Below, in pieces: positions 33,758-41,679 of a DNA stretch of 43,913 nt. A model generated the notes under the pieces. That model saw only the letters and a list, made by a program, of their open reading frames with translations. It was not told the DNA's origin and did not search any database. The stretch spans positions 1 through 43,913 of the forward strand of contig JAFTXW010000031.1 of assembly GCA_017461445.1 (NCBI GenBank), given 5' to 3'. Position 1 is the stretch's first letter; each line of letters starts with the position of its first letter. Both the position numbers and the translations under genes were made by a program. This DNA is from Oscillospiraceae bacterium (lineage in GTDB: Bacteria; Bacillota; Clostridia; Oscillospirales; Oscillospiraceae).

Positions 33758-35071
33758 TTATAAGTCAAATTCCGCAAACTGGGCATCGGTAGCCTCTTCG
33801 ATCACCGCGTTTTGGGCATAGGTGAACTGGTCGGAGCCCAGAAGCGTCCTGACCTTCACCCTGGGATTCTGGTACACGATGTCCAGAACCTCAATGAAGT
33901 CACGGATCACCTCCCGGGGGGTGATGTGGGTATCCGCACCGATGCGGCCAAATTCGATCTCAATGAAATCCACCATATCCTGCTGGGTGACGATCTGTTT
34001 GTACTCATATAGTCCCGCGTGGATGTCAGCCAGCTTTTCAATCAGAATCAGCATTTCCTCGTTGGTCAGGGGCTGAAGCCGGATGACAGGAGAGAGAAGG
34101 TCTTTATGCTCCCCGGAGAAGTGGCCTTCTGCCAGCCGGGAGCGGAGGGCTTCATAGCTGTAAACGCCCCGGCGGGGATCCTCCATGCACTGGGGTGTAC
34201 CGCACAGGATGAAACCCAGGTGCTGGGCCTTGCCCTGCATGGCATCATTGTACATGGTCAGAATTTTTTCGTAGTTATACTGCCGGGTGATGGCGTTGGG
34301 AATCTTATAGATGTTCACCAGCTCGTCAATCAGGATCAGCATACCGGAATAGCCCGCCTGCTTCAGGAAGGCAGCGAAAATTTTCAGATACTCATACCAG
34401 TCGTCGTCCGTAATGACGATATTGGCACCCAGCTCCTGCCGGGCTTCGGTCTTGGTGGCATATTCACCACGGAACCATTTGAGCACTTTGGCCTTCGTCT
34501 CGTCATCGCCGGAGATATGTGCCTTATAGTAGAGGGTCAAAAGCCTGGCAAAGTCAAAGCCGTGCACCATTTCATTGAGGGAATAGATCACAGCAGAAAT
34601 TTTCTTCTCCACCAGCGGAGCAAGGCCGGGATCGGTAATGCCGAGACCGGAGGCGGTCATGACCTCCTGCTGTATATTGCTGATCCACCGGTCCAGGATC
34701 AGGGACAGGGCACCGCCCTCGGGCTTGGTCTTGGTGGACATGTTGCGGATCAGTTCCTTATAGGTGGCCAGTCCCTGGCCCCGGGTGCCCTGGAGCCGCC
34801 GCTCCGGGGAAAGGTCGGCATCCACCACGACAAAATTCTTCGCCATCACATAATTGCGGATGGTCTGCAGCAGGAAGCTCTTGCCGCTGCCGTATTTGCC
34901 CACGATGAAGCGGAAGGACGCACCGCCGTCGGCAATGATCTCCACATCGTGCAGGAGCGCGTCAATTTCCGCTTTCCGTCCCACGGTAGTGTACTGCAGT
35001 CCCACCCGGGGCACAACGCCGCCTTTCAGGGAATTGATCAGGGTCTGGGCGATTCTTCTTGGAATTTTCAT
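33758..35071 (-). CDS. BrxC/BrxD-like (DUF2791) P-loop ATPase
   Basis: This 437-residue AAA/ORC-like ATPase has Walker A GKYGSGKS (58-65), a typical DUF2791/BrxD opening (RRIAQTLINSLKGGVVPRVG), and Walker B GMLILIDELVNIYK at about 242-255. A sensor-like ILCGTPQCMEDPRRGVYSYEALRSRL follows. The C-terminal part contains TPREVIRDFIEVLDI, probably a winged helix. BrxD homologues are ATPases of phage-defence BREX systems, but no other BREX gene is visible here. Its start overlaps the TerB-family stop by four bases (ATGA), which means tight stoichiometric coupling. Confidence 0.88.
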   Translation of the reverse strand: MKIPRRIAQTLINSLKGGVVPRVGLQYTTVGRKAEIDALLHDVEIIADGGASFRFIVGKYGSGKSFLLQTIRNYVMAKNFVVVDADLSPERRLQGTRGQGLATYKELIRNMSTKTKPEGGALSLILDRWISNIQQEVMTASGLGITDPGLAPLVEKKISAVIYSLNEMVHGFDFARLLTLYYKAHISGDDETKAKVLKWFRGEYATKTEARQELGANIVITDDDWYEYLKIFAAFLKQAGYSGMLILIDELVNIYKIPNAITRQYNYEKILTMYNDAMQGKAQHLGFILCGTPQCMEDPRRGVYSYEALRSRLAEGHFSGEHKDLLSPVIRLQPLTNEEMLILIEKLADIHAGLYEYKQIVTQQDMVDFIEIEFGRIGADTHITPREVIRDFIEVLDIVYQNPRVKVRTLLGSDQFTYAQNAVIEEATDAQFAEFDL

Positions 35072-36540
35072 GGGTGTACCATCTCTTTCAAATCATCGAT
35101 ATAGTCCTCCACCAGCTCCGGGGTGTCGTCCAGAACCGAGTCCAGGAACATATCATACAGTTTATCATTGATGCTGTCCGATAAAACGGACAGCATGTAG
35201 CCTTCCGTGTGTACCCAGCTGTAATCTCTGCCGTAAAGCAAACATTGGAGCAGACGGTATTCCGCCGGGGCCAGGGGAGTATCCCCGCCGGTGTCAGCGG
35301 GTGGCTCCGGGAGGACGGGCGGGGTCTCTTCCGGCGTTTCCTCTTCCAGCTCTTCGTCCACAGTCAGCTTCTCCCGGGTGATAGCCGCGTCCTGCCGGAT
35401 CTTTTCCAGTTGGGAATAGTCAATGGTGATCTTCTTTGCTTCGGCGGCTTTTTTCTTCGCTTCGGCGGCCCTTTTCTCCGTCAGGAGGGCCTGTGTCTCA
35501 TCCCGGATGATCTTAACGATCCACTTTGTATCCATTTCCCATTTGATGGGGTGGCCATAGCGGAATTCTTCCCGCATGATGGCATCGATGGTTTTCAGCA
35601 AATCTCCCAGCTTTTGACTGGAACGCTGGGGAACATGCCGCCGAACCGTCCAGAGACCGTTTTTGCAGCGGTAGACGCACCGCTCATCCAGGGCATATTC
35701 GCAGTTTCGCTTTTTCAGCGGATCGCAGAAGACGGCGGTTTCGAACAGCCGTACCTGGAATTCGGCGGGCTTTCCGAAATACTGCTCCACCATGGTCTTT
35801 TTGCAGCGGGCGGCGTAGTGGTCAGAGATGCGCCGAAAGACGCTTACGATGACCCGGTCCATATCCTCCCGGTGCTGGGAATAGAATTTTGACCGCTCCA
35901 GCCACTTCGGGGATAGCTGTTTTATGGCGTAAATGATCTTGGCTGGCTCCTGGTTCTGGATATGGTCCAGAACGGTGATGCTGCGGTCATAGACTACCTG
36001 GGGCATATCAGCCAGCAGGTTCGCATCCAGGCCATAGTATACCACAAAATCCTTCAGCCAGCTTTCCAGATAAATGAGGATGCGCGGGTCAATTTTACCA
36101 TAATCATCCCGGAACTGCGTCAGCTTTTGATAGCCTTCTGCGGCATCCGAAACACCTGCCAGGTTGATCAGCTCGTAGATATAGAGAAAGGCGAAGGACA
36201 GGGAAGCTTTCTGCAGCTGGCCCCGGCGGAGCTTGGTACGCCAGGAGAAGTAGCCGCGAAGCTCCTGATCCGTAAAGGACTGGTAGGTGGGATAATAGCG
36301 CACAAGCTCTCCCGGCAGGGGATAATCGTCCTCATAGCTTGCAAGGAGCTTTGCCTGCTTTAGAAAAATGGATTCCCGGGCCTGCCAGTACCGCTCTGGA
36401 CTGTTTTCCAGGGAGCGGGCGGCACGGAGCAGGGAGGGGGTCTTCTCCGCCGGACGTGCGGCCTGGGGACGGATGGCTTCGTCCTTGAACACATTGCCAT
36501 AGAACCACTCGGCGGCTTTTTTCATTCTGTTGGTATCCAC
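35068..36540 (-). CDS. TerB-N / TerB-C domain protein
   Basis: This 490-residue protein has a TerB-N domain at about 50-200, recognised by YYPTYQSFTDQELRGYFSWRTKLRRGQ and FLYIYELINLAG. A middle part has paired cysteines (FCDPLKKRNCEYALDERCVYRC). A charged coiled coil (LLTEKRAAEAKKKAAEAKK) and a Pro/Glu linker follow. The TerB-C-type C-terminus reads YRLLQCLLYGRDYSWVHTEGYM. TerB domains bind divalent metal and act as scaffolds at membranes. The start is the GTG at 36540 after AGAGGAA, with an ATG at 36525 as alternative. It is the first gene of the ATPase–helicase operon. Confidence 0.83.
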   Translation of the reverse strand: MDTNRMKKAAEWFYGNVFKDEAIRPQAARPAEKTPSLLRAARSLENSPERYWQARESIFLKQAKLLASYEDDYPLPGELVRYYPTYQSFTDQELRGYFSWRTKLRRGQLQKASLSFAFLYIYELINLAGVSDAAEGYQKLTQFRDDYGKIDPRILIYLESWLKDFVVYYGLDANLLADMPQVVYDRSITVLDHIQNQEPAKIIYAIKQLSPKWLERSKFYSQHREDMDRVIVSVFRRISDHYAARCKKTMVEQYFGKPAEFQVRLFETAVFCDPLKKRNCEYALDERCVYRCKNGLWTVRRHVPQRSSQKLGDLLKTIDAIMREEFRYGHPIKWEMDTKWIVKIIRDETQALLTEKRAAEAKKKAAEAKKITIDYSQLEKIRQDAAITREKLTVDEELEEETPEETPPVLPEPPADTGGDTPLAPAEYRLLQCLLYGRDYSWVHTEGYMLSVLSDSINDKLYDMFLDSVLDDTPELVEDYIDDLKEMVHP

Positions 36541-36575
36541 GTTCCTCTGCTCCTCTCGTTCATTTGTTTGCTATT

Positions 36576-36604
36576 ATCATACACTATTCCGGGTGGACAG
36601 TCAA
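36576..36604 (-). promoter_or_regulatory. Promoter of the TerB–ATPase–helicase operon
   Basis: On the minus strand, TTGACT (36599-36604) and TATGAT (36576-36581) are separated by 17 bp. It lies just downstream of the pgi terminator, so the operon is transcribed independently of pgi. Confidence 0.82.
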
Positions 36605-36615
36605 GCATATCGGCC

Positions 36616-36651
36616 ATAAAAAAGCACTCAGCGGGAAACCGCTGAGTGCTT
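36616..36651 (-). terminator. Terminator of pgi
   Basis: A perfect 13-bp stem (AAGCACTCAGCGG / CCGCTGAGTGCTT) with a 4-base loop, followed on the minus strand by a T run, 15 bases beyond the pgi stop. Confidence 0.93.
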
Positions 36652-36665
36652 ATGTATAGTGAGAA

Positions 36666-38246
36666 TTAGATGTTCAGCAGATCGCTGTAGACCTTCAGCG
36701 CACCGTCGGTGTTGTGGGCCAGAACCTTCTTGGCCAGAACCTTGCCCAGCTGGACGCCTTCCTGGTCAAAGCTGTTCAGATTCCATGCAAAGCCCTGGAA
36801 CATGACCTTGTTCTCAAAATGGGCCAGCAGGGCACCCAGAGCCTTGGGGGTCAGCTTTTCGCCGATGATGATGCTGGAGGGACGGCCGCCGGCGAAACGC
36901 TTGTTAGCGTCTTCGTCTTCCTTGCCGCAGGCGAAGGCCACGATCTGAGCGGCCACGTTGGCACACAGCTTCTGCTGGCTGGTGCTGCCCTGGATGACCA
37001 CATCGGAGCCCATCTGGCTGTTCTTGAAGCCCACGAACTGCAGGGGAACGATGTCAGTGCCCTGGTGGAGCAGCTGATAGAAGGAGTGCTGACCATTGGT
37101 GCCGGGCTCGCCGAAAATCACGGGGCCGGTGGCGTAGTTCACGGGCTCACCGAAGCGGTTGACGGACTTGCCGTTGGATTCCATATCCAGCTGCTGCAGG
37201 TGGGCGGGGAAGCGGCTCAGAGCCTGGGAGTAGGGCAGAACAGCGGTGTTCTGATAGCCCAGAACATTGCGCTCGTAAACGCCGATCAGGGCATCCAGCA
37301 TGGCAGGGTTCTGCAGCAGATCCTCATTCTTAGACAGGGCATCAGCCTCGGCTGCGCCGTCCAGGAACTGGGCAAAGACCTCGGGGCCAAAGGCCAGGGA
37401 CAGCACCGCGCCGCCTACGCCGGAGGTGGAGGAGTAACGGCCGCCGATGTAGTCGTCCATGAAGAAGGCTGCCAGATAGTCGGAGCTCTTGGCCAGGGGG
37501 GAGGTCTCGCTGGTAACGGCAATCATGTGCTTGGAGGCATCCAGACCTGCCTTTGCCAGAGCGTCCTTCACGAAGGATTCGTTGGTCAGAGTTTCCAGGG
37601 TAGTACCGGACTTGGAGACCAGAACGAAAATGGAGTGCTCCACATCGATCTTGCTCAGAACCCCGGCGGCATCGTCGGGGTCAACGTTGCTGATAAATTC
37701 GGCCTTCATCTTCAGTGTACCGTTGACCTTGGCCCAGTTCTCCAGAGCCAGATACATGGCCCGGGGGCCCAGGTCGGAGCCGCCGATGCCGATCTGCACG
37801 ACAGTGGTGAACTTCTCGCCTGCGGCGTTGGTGATCTCACCGGAGTGGACCTTGTTGGCCAGCTCAGCGATCTTCTTCTGCTCGCCAACGTAGAAATCCC
37901 GCTTGTCAACGCCGTCAGCCACAACGGCCTCGCCCAGCTGGCCGCGGCACATATGGTGCAGAACGCGCCGCTTCTCGCCTGTGTTGATGACCTCGCCGTT
38001 GTACAGGGCGGCGAACTTTTCGGTCAGCTGTGCTTCCTCGGCGAACTTTGCCAGGACAGCCAGAATGCCGTCGTCAACGGGTCTTGCGCCGTAGTTGAAA
38101 GCAAGGCCTTCGCCCATGGGAACGCTGTACTTCTTCACGCGCTCCGCGCCGTTCTCGCCGGACATGGCGGCGGCCAAATCCACGCGCTCAGCAGCCAGAA
38201 GCTCCTGATAAGCAGCCAGAGTGTCCAAGTTTTTCCAAGTAATCAT
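36666..38246 (-). CDS. pgi: Glucose-6-phosphate isomerase
   Basis: This 526-residue enzyme interconverts glucose-6-phosphate and fructose-6-phosphate in glycolysis. Motifs seen are IGIGGSDLGPRAMYLAL (about 152-168), SKSGTTLETLTNE (about 210-222), GGRYSSTSGVGG (about 268-279, containing the sugar-phosphate-binding segment) and GTNGQHSFYQLLHQGTD (about 384-400) with the catalytic Glu/His. It is of the longer PGI type rather than the ~450-residue Bacillus type. The ATG follows AGGAGGATTTCC. It has its own promoter and terminator. Confidence 0.95.
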   Translation of the reverse strand: MITWKNLDTLAAYQELLAAERVDLAAAMSGENGAERVKKYSVPMGEGLAFNYGARPVDDGILAVLAKFAEEAQLTEKFAALYNGEVINTGEKRRVLHHMCRGQLGEAVVADGVDKRDFYVGEQKKIAELANKVHSGEITNAAGEKFTTVVQIGIGGSDLGPRAMYLALENWAKVNGTLKMKAEFISNVDPDDAAGVLSKIDVEHSIFVLVSKSGTTLETLTNESFVKDALAKAGLDASKHMIAVTSETSPLAKSSDYLAAFFMDDYIGGRYSSTSGVGGAVLSLAFGPEVFAQFLDGAAEADALSKNEDLLQNPAMLDALIGVYERNVLGYQNTAVLPYSQALSRFPAHLQQLDMESNGKSVNRFGEPVNYATGPVIFGEPGTNGQHSFYQLLHQGTDIVPLQFVGFKNSQMGSDVVIQGSTSQQKLCANVAAQIVAFACGKEDEDANKRFAGGRPSSIIIGEKLTPKALGALLAHFENKVMFQGFAWNLNSFDQEGVQLGKVLAKKVLAHNTDGALKVYSDLLNI

Positions 38247-38301
38247 GTGGAAATCCTCCTCATAAATGTGTGATTTTCAAAGGAATGCTAGACTAATGAA
38301 A

Positions 38302-38330
38302 ATTATACTACTATTTTGACATAATTTCAA
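38302..38330 (-). promoter_or_regulatory. Promoter of pgi
   Basis: On the minus strand, TTGAAA (38325-38330), 17 bp, perfect TATAAT (38302-38307), giving a leader of about 50 bases. Confidence 0.87.
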
Positions 38331-38905
38331 GCATATCTGAAGAACAGTTGCGTTATTTTTCACAAACATTTTTCGTATTTCCTTCTATTTAATGCGGCAG
38401 AAGCAGAAAAACGGCAAATTTTCCTTAAAAACCTGCCGCAAAAGTATGAAACGTAGAAAAAGGCGTGAAGCGCGGATCAGCACGCTGTATTGCTCGTGAA
38501 TAGCAGGAAACGTTCCAGCTCTGCCGTATAGGCAAGCATTTCATGGGTATTCTTCTGGCGAATGGCTTTCCTGGACCGCCTGATGACCTTGTCAAAAATC
38601 CGGATCAGCCTGCGGTAGAAAATCCTTGTGCATGCCGCTTTTTCGCCGAAAAAGGATTGTCTTTCTGCGATCATCCTATTTTGGGTATAAAAAGGCACCC
38701 AGTAATATCTATCACCGGATAGCGCATTGGCATTGATTTCTACGAAGGGTAATTTATACTGATTCTTAATTAAAACCTTAAATTCGCAAGAATTGAAGGT
38801 TTTGATATGAGAATCATATGTGACGGGATTTTGCTATTTTCTTTCCGAAAATAGCAAAATCGGCAAAGTAGTATTAGGACAAATTGCATCAAACAAGGAC
38901 AGAAG
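38331..38905. other. AT-rich stretch without a confident gene
   Basis: This is the gap between pgi and the rpsI scar terminator. Base composition is clearly more AT-rich than the surrounding genes. It holds an 8-bp inverted repeat (TGCGGCAG 38393-38400 / CTGCCGCA 38433-38440) without a T tail, and the possible minus-strand remnant frame at 38477-38698. No RNA gene was recognised. Confidence 0.6.
38477..38698 (-). pseudogene. Possible remnant reading frame, unknown
   Basis: A minus-strand frame of 73 codons runs from a GTG, but protein-like sequence continues upstream in the same frame to about 38808 without an ATG and ends at a TAG there. The composition is basic and aromatic (FYRRLIRIFDKVIRRSRKAIRQ). 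No ribosome binding site precedes the GTG. It is not recognised as a family. It may be the 3' end of a decayed gene left by an older insertion, or chance. Confidence 0.3.
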
Positions 38906-38940
38906 AAAAAGCCCTGAAATCGAGTGATTCCAGGGCTTTT
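38906..38940 (-). terminator. Terminator, probably the native rpsI terminator
   Basis: On the minus strand, a stem AAAAGCCCTGGAATC / GATTTCAGGGCTTTT (one bulge or mismatch) is followed by T residues. It lies about 30 bases after the stop codon of the orphan rpsI tail, as it would after an intact rpsI. Confidence 0.85.
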
Positions 38941-38970
38941 GACAAGTTTCTGTATCGAAAAAATTCGAAA

Positions 38971-39021
38971 TCAATGCTTGCTGAACTGGGGAGCGCGACG
39001 TGCGGCCTTCAGACCGTACTC
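38971..39021 (-). pseudogene. rpsI: Orphan 3' end of rpsI (ribosomal protein S9), probable att site
   Basis: Read on the minus strand, 16 codons give EYGLKAARRAPQFSKH followed by TGA. This matches the invariant C-terminus of ribosomal protein S9 (…YGLKxARRAPQFSKR). Codon choice (GGT, CTG, AAG, CGT, CGC, TTC) is ribosomal-protein-like, unlike the flanks. Upstream codons (IPA and beyond) are not S9-like, so only the tail is present. The simplest reading is an attachment-site duplication left by an integrative element that targets the 3' end of rpsI, with the intact gene beyond the right edge. A truncated relic of a real rpsI is the alternative. Confidence 0.78.
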
Positions 39022-39137
39022 GGCCGGAATTGAAGGGAATTTCCGTTGCAGCGCAACAACTTTTCACATTTTGGATAGGCGATGACCGCTCGATTAACAC
39101 ATAAAATCAGGTGTTTTTTAGCGTAAAATCTGACTTT

Positions 39138-39182
39138 CATCGCTCATTTCGTCCATCAAAACTGGTTGATAAATGAGCGATG
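39138..39182. repeat. Long inverted repeat beside the rpsI scar
   Basis: A perfect 12-bp pair (CATCGCTCATTT at 39138-39149, AAATGAGCGATG at 39171-39182) is extended by an inner ATCAA/TTGAT pair after a 5-base bulge. No T tract follows on either strand, so it is not a standard terminator. It lies 117 bases inside the element from the orphan rpsI tail and could be a recombinase or excisionase binding site (inference). Confidence 0.7.
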
Positions 39183-39224
39183 ACTTGTAGCGGCATCCTG
39201 TAAGATAGAATCATGTATTCTCGA

Positions 39225-40625
39225 TTAGTTATCCAGCTCATCACAGAGCAACAGATCATCTCTGGACTCTGCTAATGCTTTAAGTTCGTCAGTAAAGCCG
39301 GATGCACTGAACAGTACATACCAGATTTTCCGGTTGTCCCGCTCCCATGCTACGGAATCAGACTTTGCTTCCAAATCCCGGAGGACACTTACACCAACAG
39401 GTTCCGCCCAGTATTTACATTCGCCCAAAATCAGATTCTTACCCTCCGGATCGAGGGCAGCAATATCGATCTCATCTTTGGAATCCCAATACCGGCCTAG
39501 CTTTGTAAAATTAAAAGGCCATGCATCGTCTGCGTTCAATTCCCACATCCGTTCCTTGCATACATCCTCATACACAAAAGCAATGTGATTTCTTACAAGG
39601 CTTTTCTTGATTTTGTTCATGACAATGCGGCTGTGTCCGCTTTCGATGAAGCTCATATTGGGGTAGACAAAAGCAAACCAGAACCGCAGATAATTGTCCT
39701 TGATCTTGTACAGACCTTTTTTGCTCTTTTCCGGGTTCTCCTCCGTAATGGGAACCTCCCGTTCCAGAATGTCAAGATCAATCAGCGTTTTCAGATACTT
39801 GGTCAGACTGGTGGATTTGATCTCCAGAATAGAGGAAATGGCAGACAGCTTACTATTGCCAGCGGCGATTGCCTTGATGATGGAGAAGTAGCTGCCAACT
39901 TCGCTGACTTCCTGCTGCAGCAGGAAGTGGGGCTCATCGTACAGATAGCCGGACCGGTTCAGTACGCACTTCTGAATAGCACTATAAATATCCTTGCTCT
40001 CGGAGAACAGTTCAATGTACTTCGGGACACCACCGGTAACGGAATACATTTCAATCAGTTCTTTCCGGCTTTTATTGGGGAAGAATTCATGGTAATATCC
40101 AAAGGGGATTTGCTTCAACCGGATCTGTGCTGTCCGTCTGCCGTAGAGGGGACTGCCATAGGCCAGCGTCTGGGATTCCATCATGGAGATCAAAGAACCA
40201 CAGAGAATGACCATTACAGACTTGTCTTTCAAAATTTCCTCCCAAATCCTCTGGAAGATGGAGGGGAAGGCAGGATTAGCCTTGCCTAAATACTGAAATT
40301 CGTCCAGCACGATCACGGGCTTGCTCTCAAAGTGAGTGTCCATGATGGACTTAAACAGCACGTCCCAGTTTTTAATGTCAGCGCTCCGCAGTAAGTCACT
40401 ATCGATAAATTCTGCAACCTTTTCCTTAAAGGCGTTCCGGTTCTGTGCTTCTGCTTCCTCGCTTGCAAGGAAGAACAGGGCCTTTTTATCCTTGATGAAC
40501 TCAGAGATCAGCGTAGTTTTACCAACTCTCCGCCGACCATACAGAACAACCAATGCGCTGCCGTCCCGCTCATATTCATTTTGCAGGGTTTCCATCTCCA
40601 ATTCCCGGTCAACAAATTGCTTCAT
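39225..40625 (-). CDS. Archaeal-type ATPase with DUF234 C-terminal nuclease-like domain
   Basis: This 466-residue protein belongs to the 'ATP-binding protein/DUF234' family. The N-terminal AAA-type domain has FVDRELEMETL, Walker A LYGRRRVGKTTL (about 29-40), Walker B PVIVLDEFQYLG (about 104-115) and sensor VILCGSLISMM. A winged helix follows (LSAISSILEIKSTSLTKYLKTL, about 257-278). The DUF234 end carries a PD-(D/E)xK-like set (DEIDIAAL, then ILGECKYW at about 414-421). The family is abundant in gut Firmicutes and Bacteroidetes and often travels on mobile elements; its function is unknown. The ATG follows GTGAGGTG. It is the element gene closest to the rpsI scar. Confidence 0.88.
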   Translation of the reverse strand: MKQFVDRELEMETLQNEYERDGSALVVLYGRRRVGKTTLISEFIKDKKALFFLASEEAEAQNRNAFKEKVAEFIDSDLLRSADIKNWDVLFKSIMDTHFESKPVIVLDEFQYLGKANPAFPSIFQRIWEEILKDKSVMVILCGSLISMMESQTLAYGSPLYGRRTAQIRLKQIPFGYYHEFFPNKSRKELIEMYSVTGGVPKYIELFSESKDIYSAIQKCVLNRSGYLYDEPHFLLQQEVSEVGSYFSIIKAIAAGNSKLSAISSILEIKSTSLTKYLKTLIDLDILEREVPITEENPEKSKKGLYKIKDNYLRFWFAFVYPNMSFIESGHSRIVMNKIKKSLVRNHIAFVYEDVCKERMWELNADDAWPFNFTKLGRYWDSKDEIDIAALDPEGKNLILGECKYWAEPVGVSVLRDLEAKSDSVAWERDNRKIWYVLFSASGFTDELKALAESRDDLLLCDELDN

Positions 40626-40651
40626 AAAAGCACCTCACTTTCTTTAGAATT

Positions 40652-40679
40652 ATTATACTTCAAATTATTATAATTTCAA
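40652..40679 (-). promoter_or_regulatory. Promoter of the DUF234 gene, with repeated motif
   Basis: On the minus strand, TTGAAA (40674-40679), 16 bp, TATAAT (40652-40657). The region is built of two near-identical units (plus strand AATTATTATACTTCAA and AATTATTATAATTTCAA), which may form an autoregulatory site. Confidence 0.65.
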
Positions 40680-40711
40680 GTATAACTTGCGGAATTATGG
40701 GAGATGAAAAG

Positions 40712-41671
40712 TTATCGTTCTTGGGACTTGCTTTTCCGATGGGTAATGGGGATACCCAGCTTTATGCAGAGGTAATCGTTGTAGTCCTTTCCGCAGGGTG
40801 GGGGCTGTACAGAAACCTCATATTTATCAGACAGTATTTCAACCAATGCCTTTGCCATGTATCCGCCAGCTTTATCATTATCCAGGCGCAGGGTGATCCA
40901 TTTGATATTGGGGTACTCCGATAGATACCGTTTCAAGGTAAGGGGCAGAGAACTTTCCTGCAGATTTTCTTTTGGCTTGTAGACGCCTGCCAGAGATACA
41001 AGGTGATCCCGCTGCCAGTTGCCGCCGTTCTGTTTCACCAGAGTGGCAAAGGAAAGAAGGTCGATAGCACTTTCAAACAGGTGCAGACTATCACTGTTCT
41101 GCGCCGGGATGCTGAAAGAAAACCGTTTATCACTTCCGTTGGCTTCACCGATGAAGTCTGTGCCGATACCCCGGAGGGTAGCATACCGGGGCTTGTTGTA
41201 TCGATCCAGACCCACGAATACCACATTGTGATAGGGCAGACTTTCATAGATCCTGCCAGCCTGGAAACAGTAGTCAATCAGCTCCGAATCAATGCCACGG
41301 CTGCGAAGATAGTTATAGGCATGGGTGGCGCAGCGGCTCACCTTGGGCAGTAACAGCACCTTGGGTTTCTTCTCTTTTTCTATCCGGGAAGTTGTGGGAG
41401 GGGTATATGCGGCAACTCCGCTGATTCGTTCCACCGCTTCCACAAAGGGAACATCCTTTACCTTTACAAGATAATCCAAGGCATTATAGCCGCCAAAGCC
41501 ACGGGAGAACCAGTACCATTTACCGTTGGAAATTTTAAGGGAATCATGCTCCCGTGTGCAGTAGTGATTGCCGCCGATATGCACCAGTTCGTCCGGCTCA
41601 AAGGTACGCAGATAGGTCAGTAAATCCATCTGCCTTGCCCGTTCTATGGTTTCGGGTGGAATGAATGGCAT
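40712..41671 (-). CDS. DUF3991/Toprim domain protein of mobile elements
   Basis: This 319-residue protein starts with a degenerate primase-type zinc-ribbon region (HIGGNHYCTREHDSLKI...WYWFSRGFGGYNALDYL). DUF3991 follows (NYLRSRGID...YCFQAGRIYES, about 118-145). The Toprim-like domain is HLFESAIDLLSFATL (the Glu-containing motif, about 196-210) and ITLRLDNDKAGGYMAKAL (the DxD-type motif, about 260-277). Such proteins are typical of conjugative or mobilisable elements of Clostridia, where they lie near relaxase genes and are thought to act in element DNA replication. It starts 8 bases after the DUF3848 gene. Confidence 0.87.
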   Translation of the reverse strand: MPFIPPETIERARQMDLLTYLRTFEPDELVHIGGNHYCTREHDSLKISNGKWYWFSRGFGGYNALDYLVKVKDVPFVEAVERISGVAAYTPPTTSRIEKEKKPKVLLLPKVSRCATHAYNYLRSRGIDSELIDYCFQAGRIYESLPYHNVVFVGLDRYNKPRYATLRGIGTDFIGEANGSDKRFSFSIPAQNSDSLHLFESAIDLLSFATLVKQNGGNWQRDHLVSLAGVYKPKENLQESSLPLTLKRYLSEYPNIKWITLRLDNDKAGGYMAKALVEILSDKYEVSVQPPPCGKDYNDYLCIKLGIPITHRKSKSQER

Positions 41672-41679
41672 ATTGCCGC

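Noticed and set aside
31507-36540. A complete BREX system
   Set aside because: Only ATPase and helicase types resemble BREX parts; PglX methylase, PglZ, BrxA/B and BrxL are absent, and TerB-N/C is not a standard BREX component.
38393-38440. TGCGGCAG/CTGCCGCA inverted repeat as a terminator
   Set aside because: The loop is over 30 bases and there is no T tract next to the stem on either strand.
38834-39100. 88-codon minus-strand frame over the rpsI scar
   Set aside because: It is out of frame with the S9-like tail, crosses the terminator, and shows no ribosome binding site or protein-like pattern.
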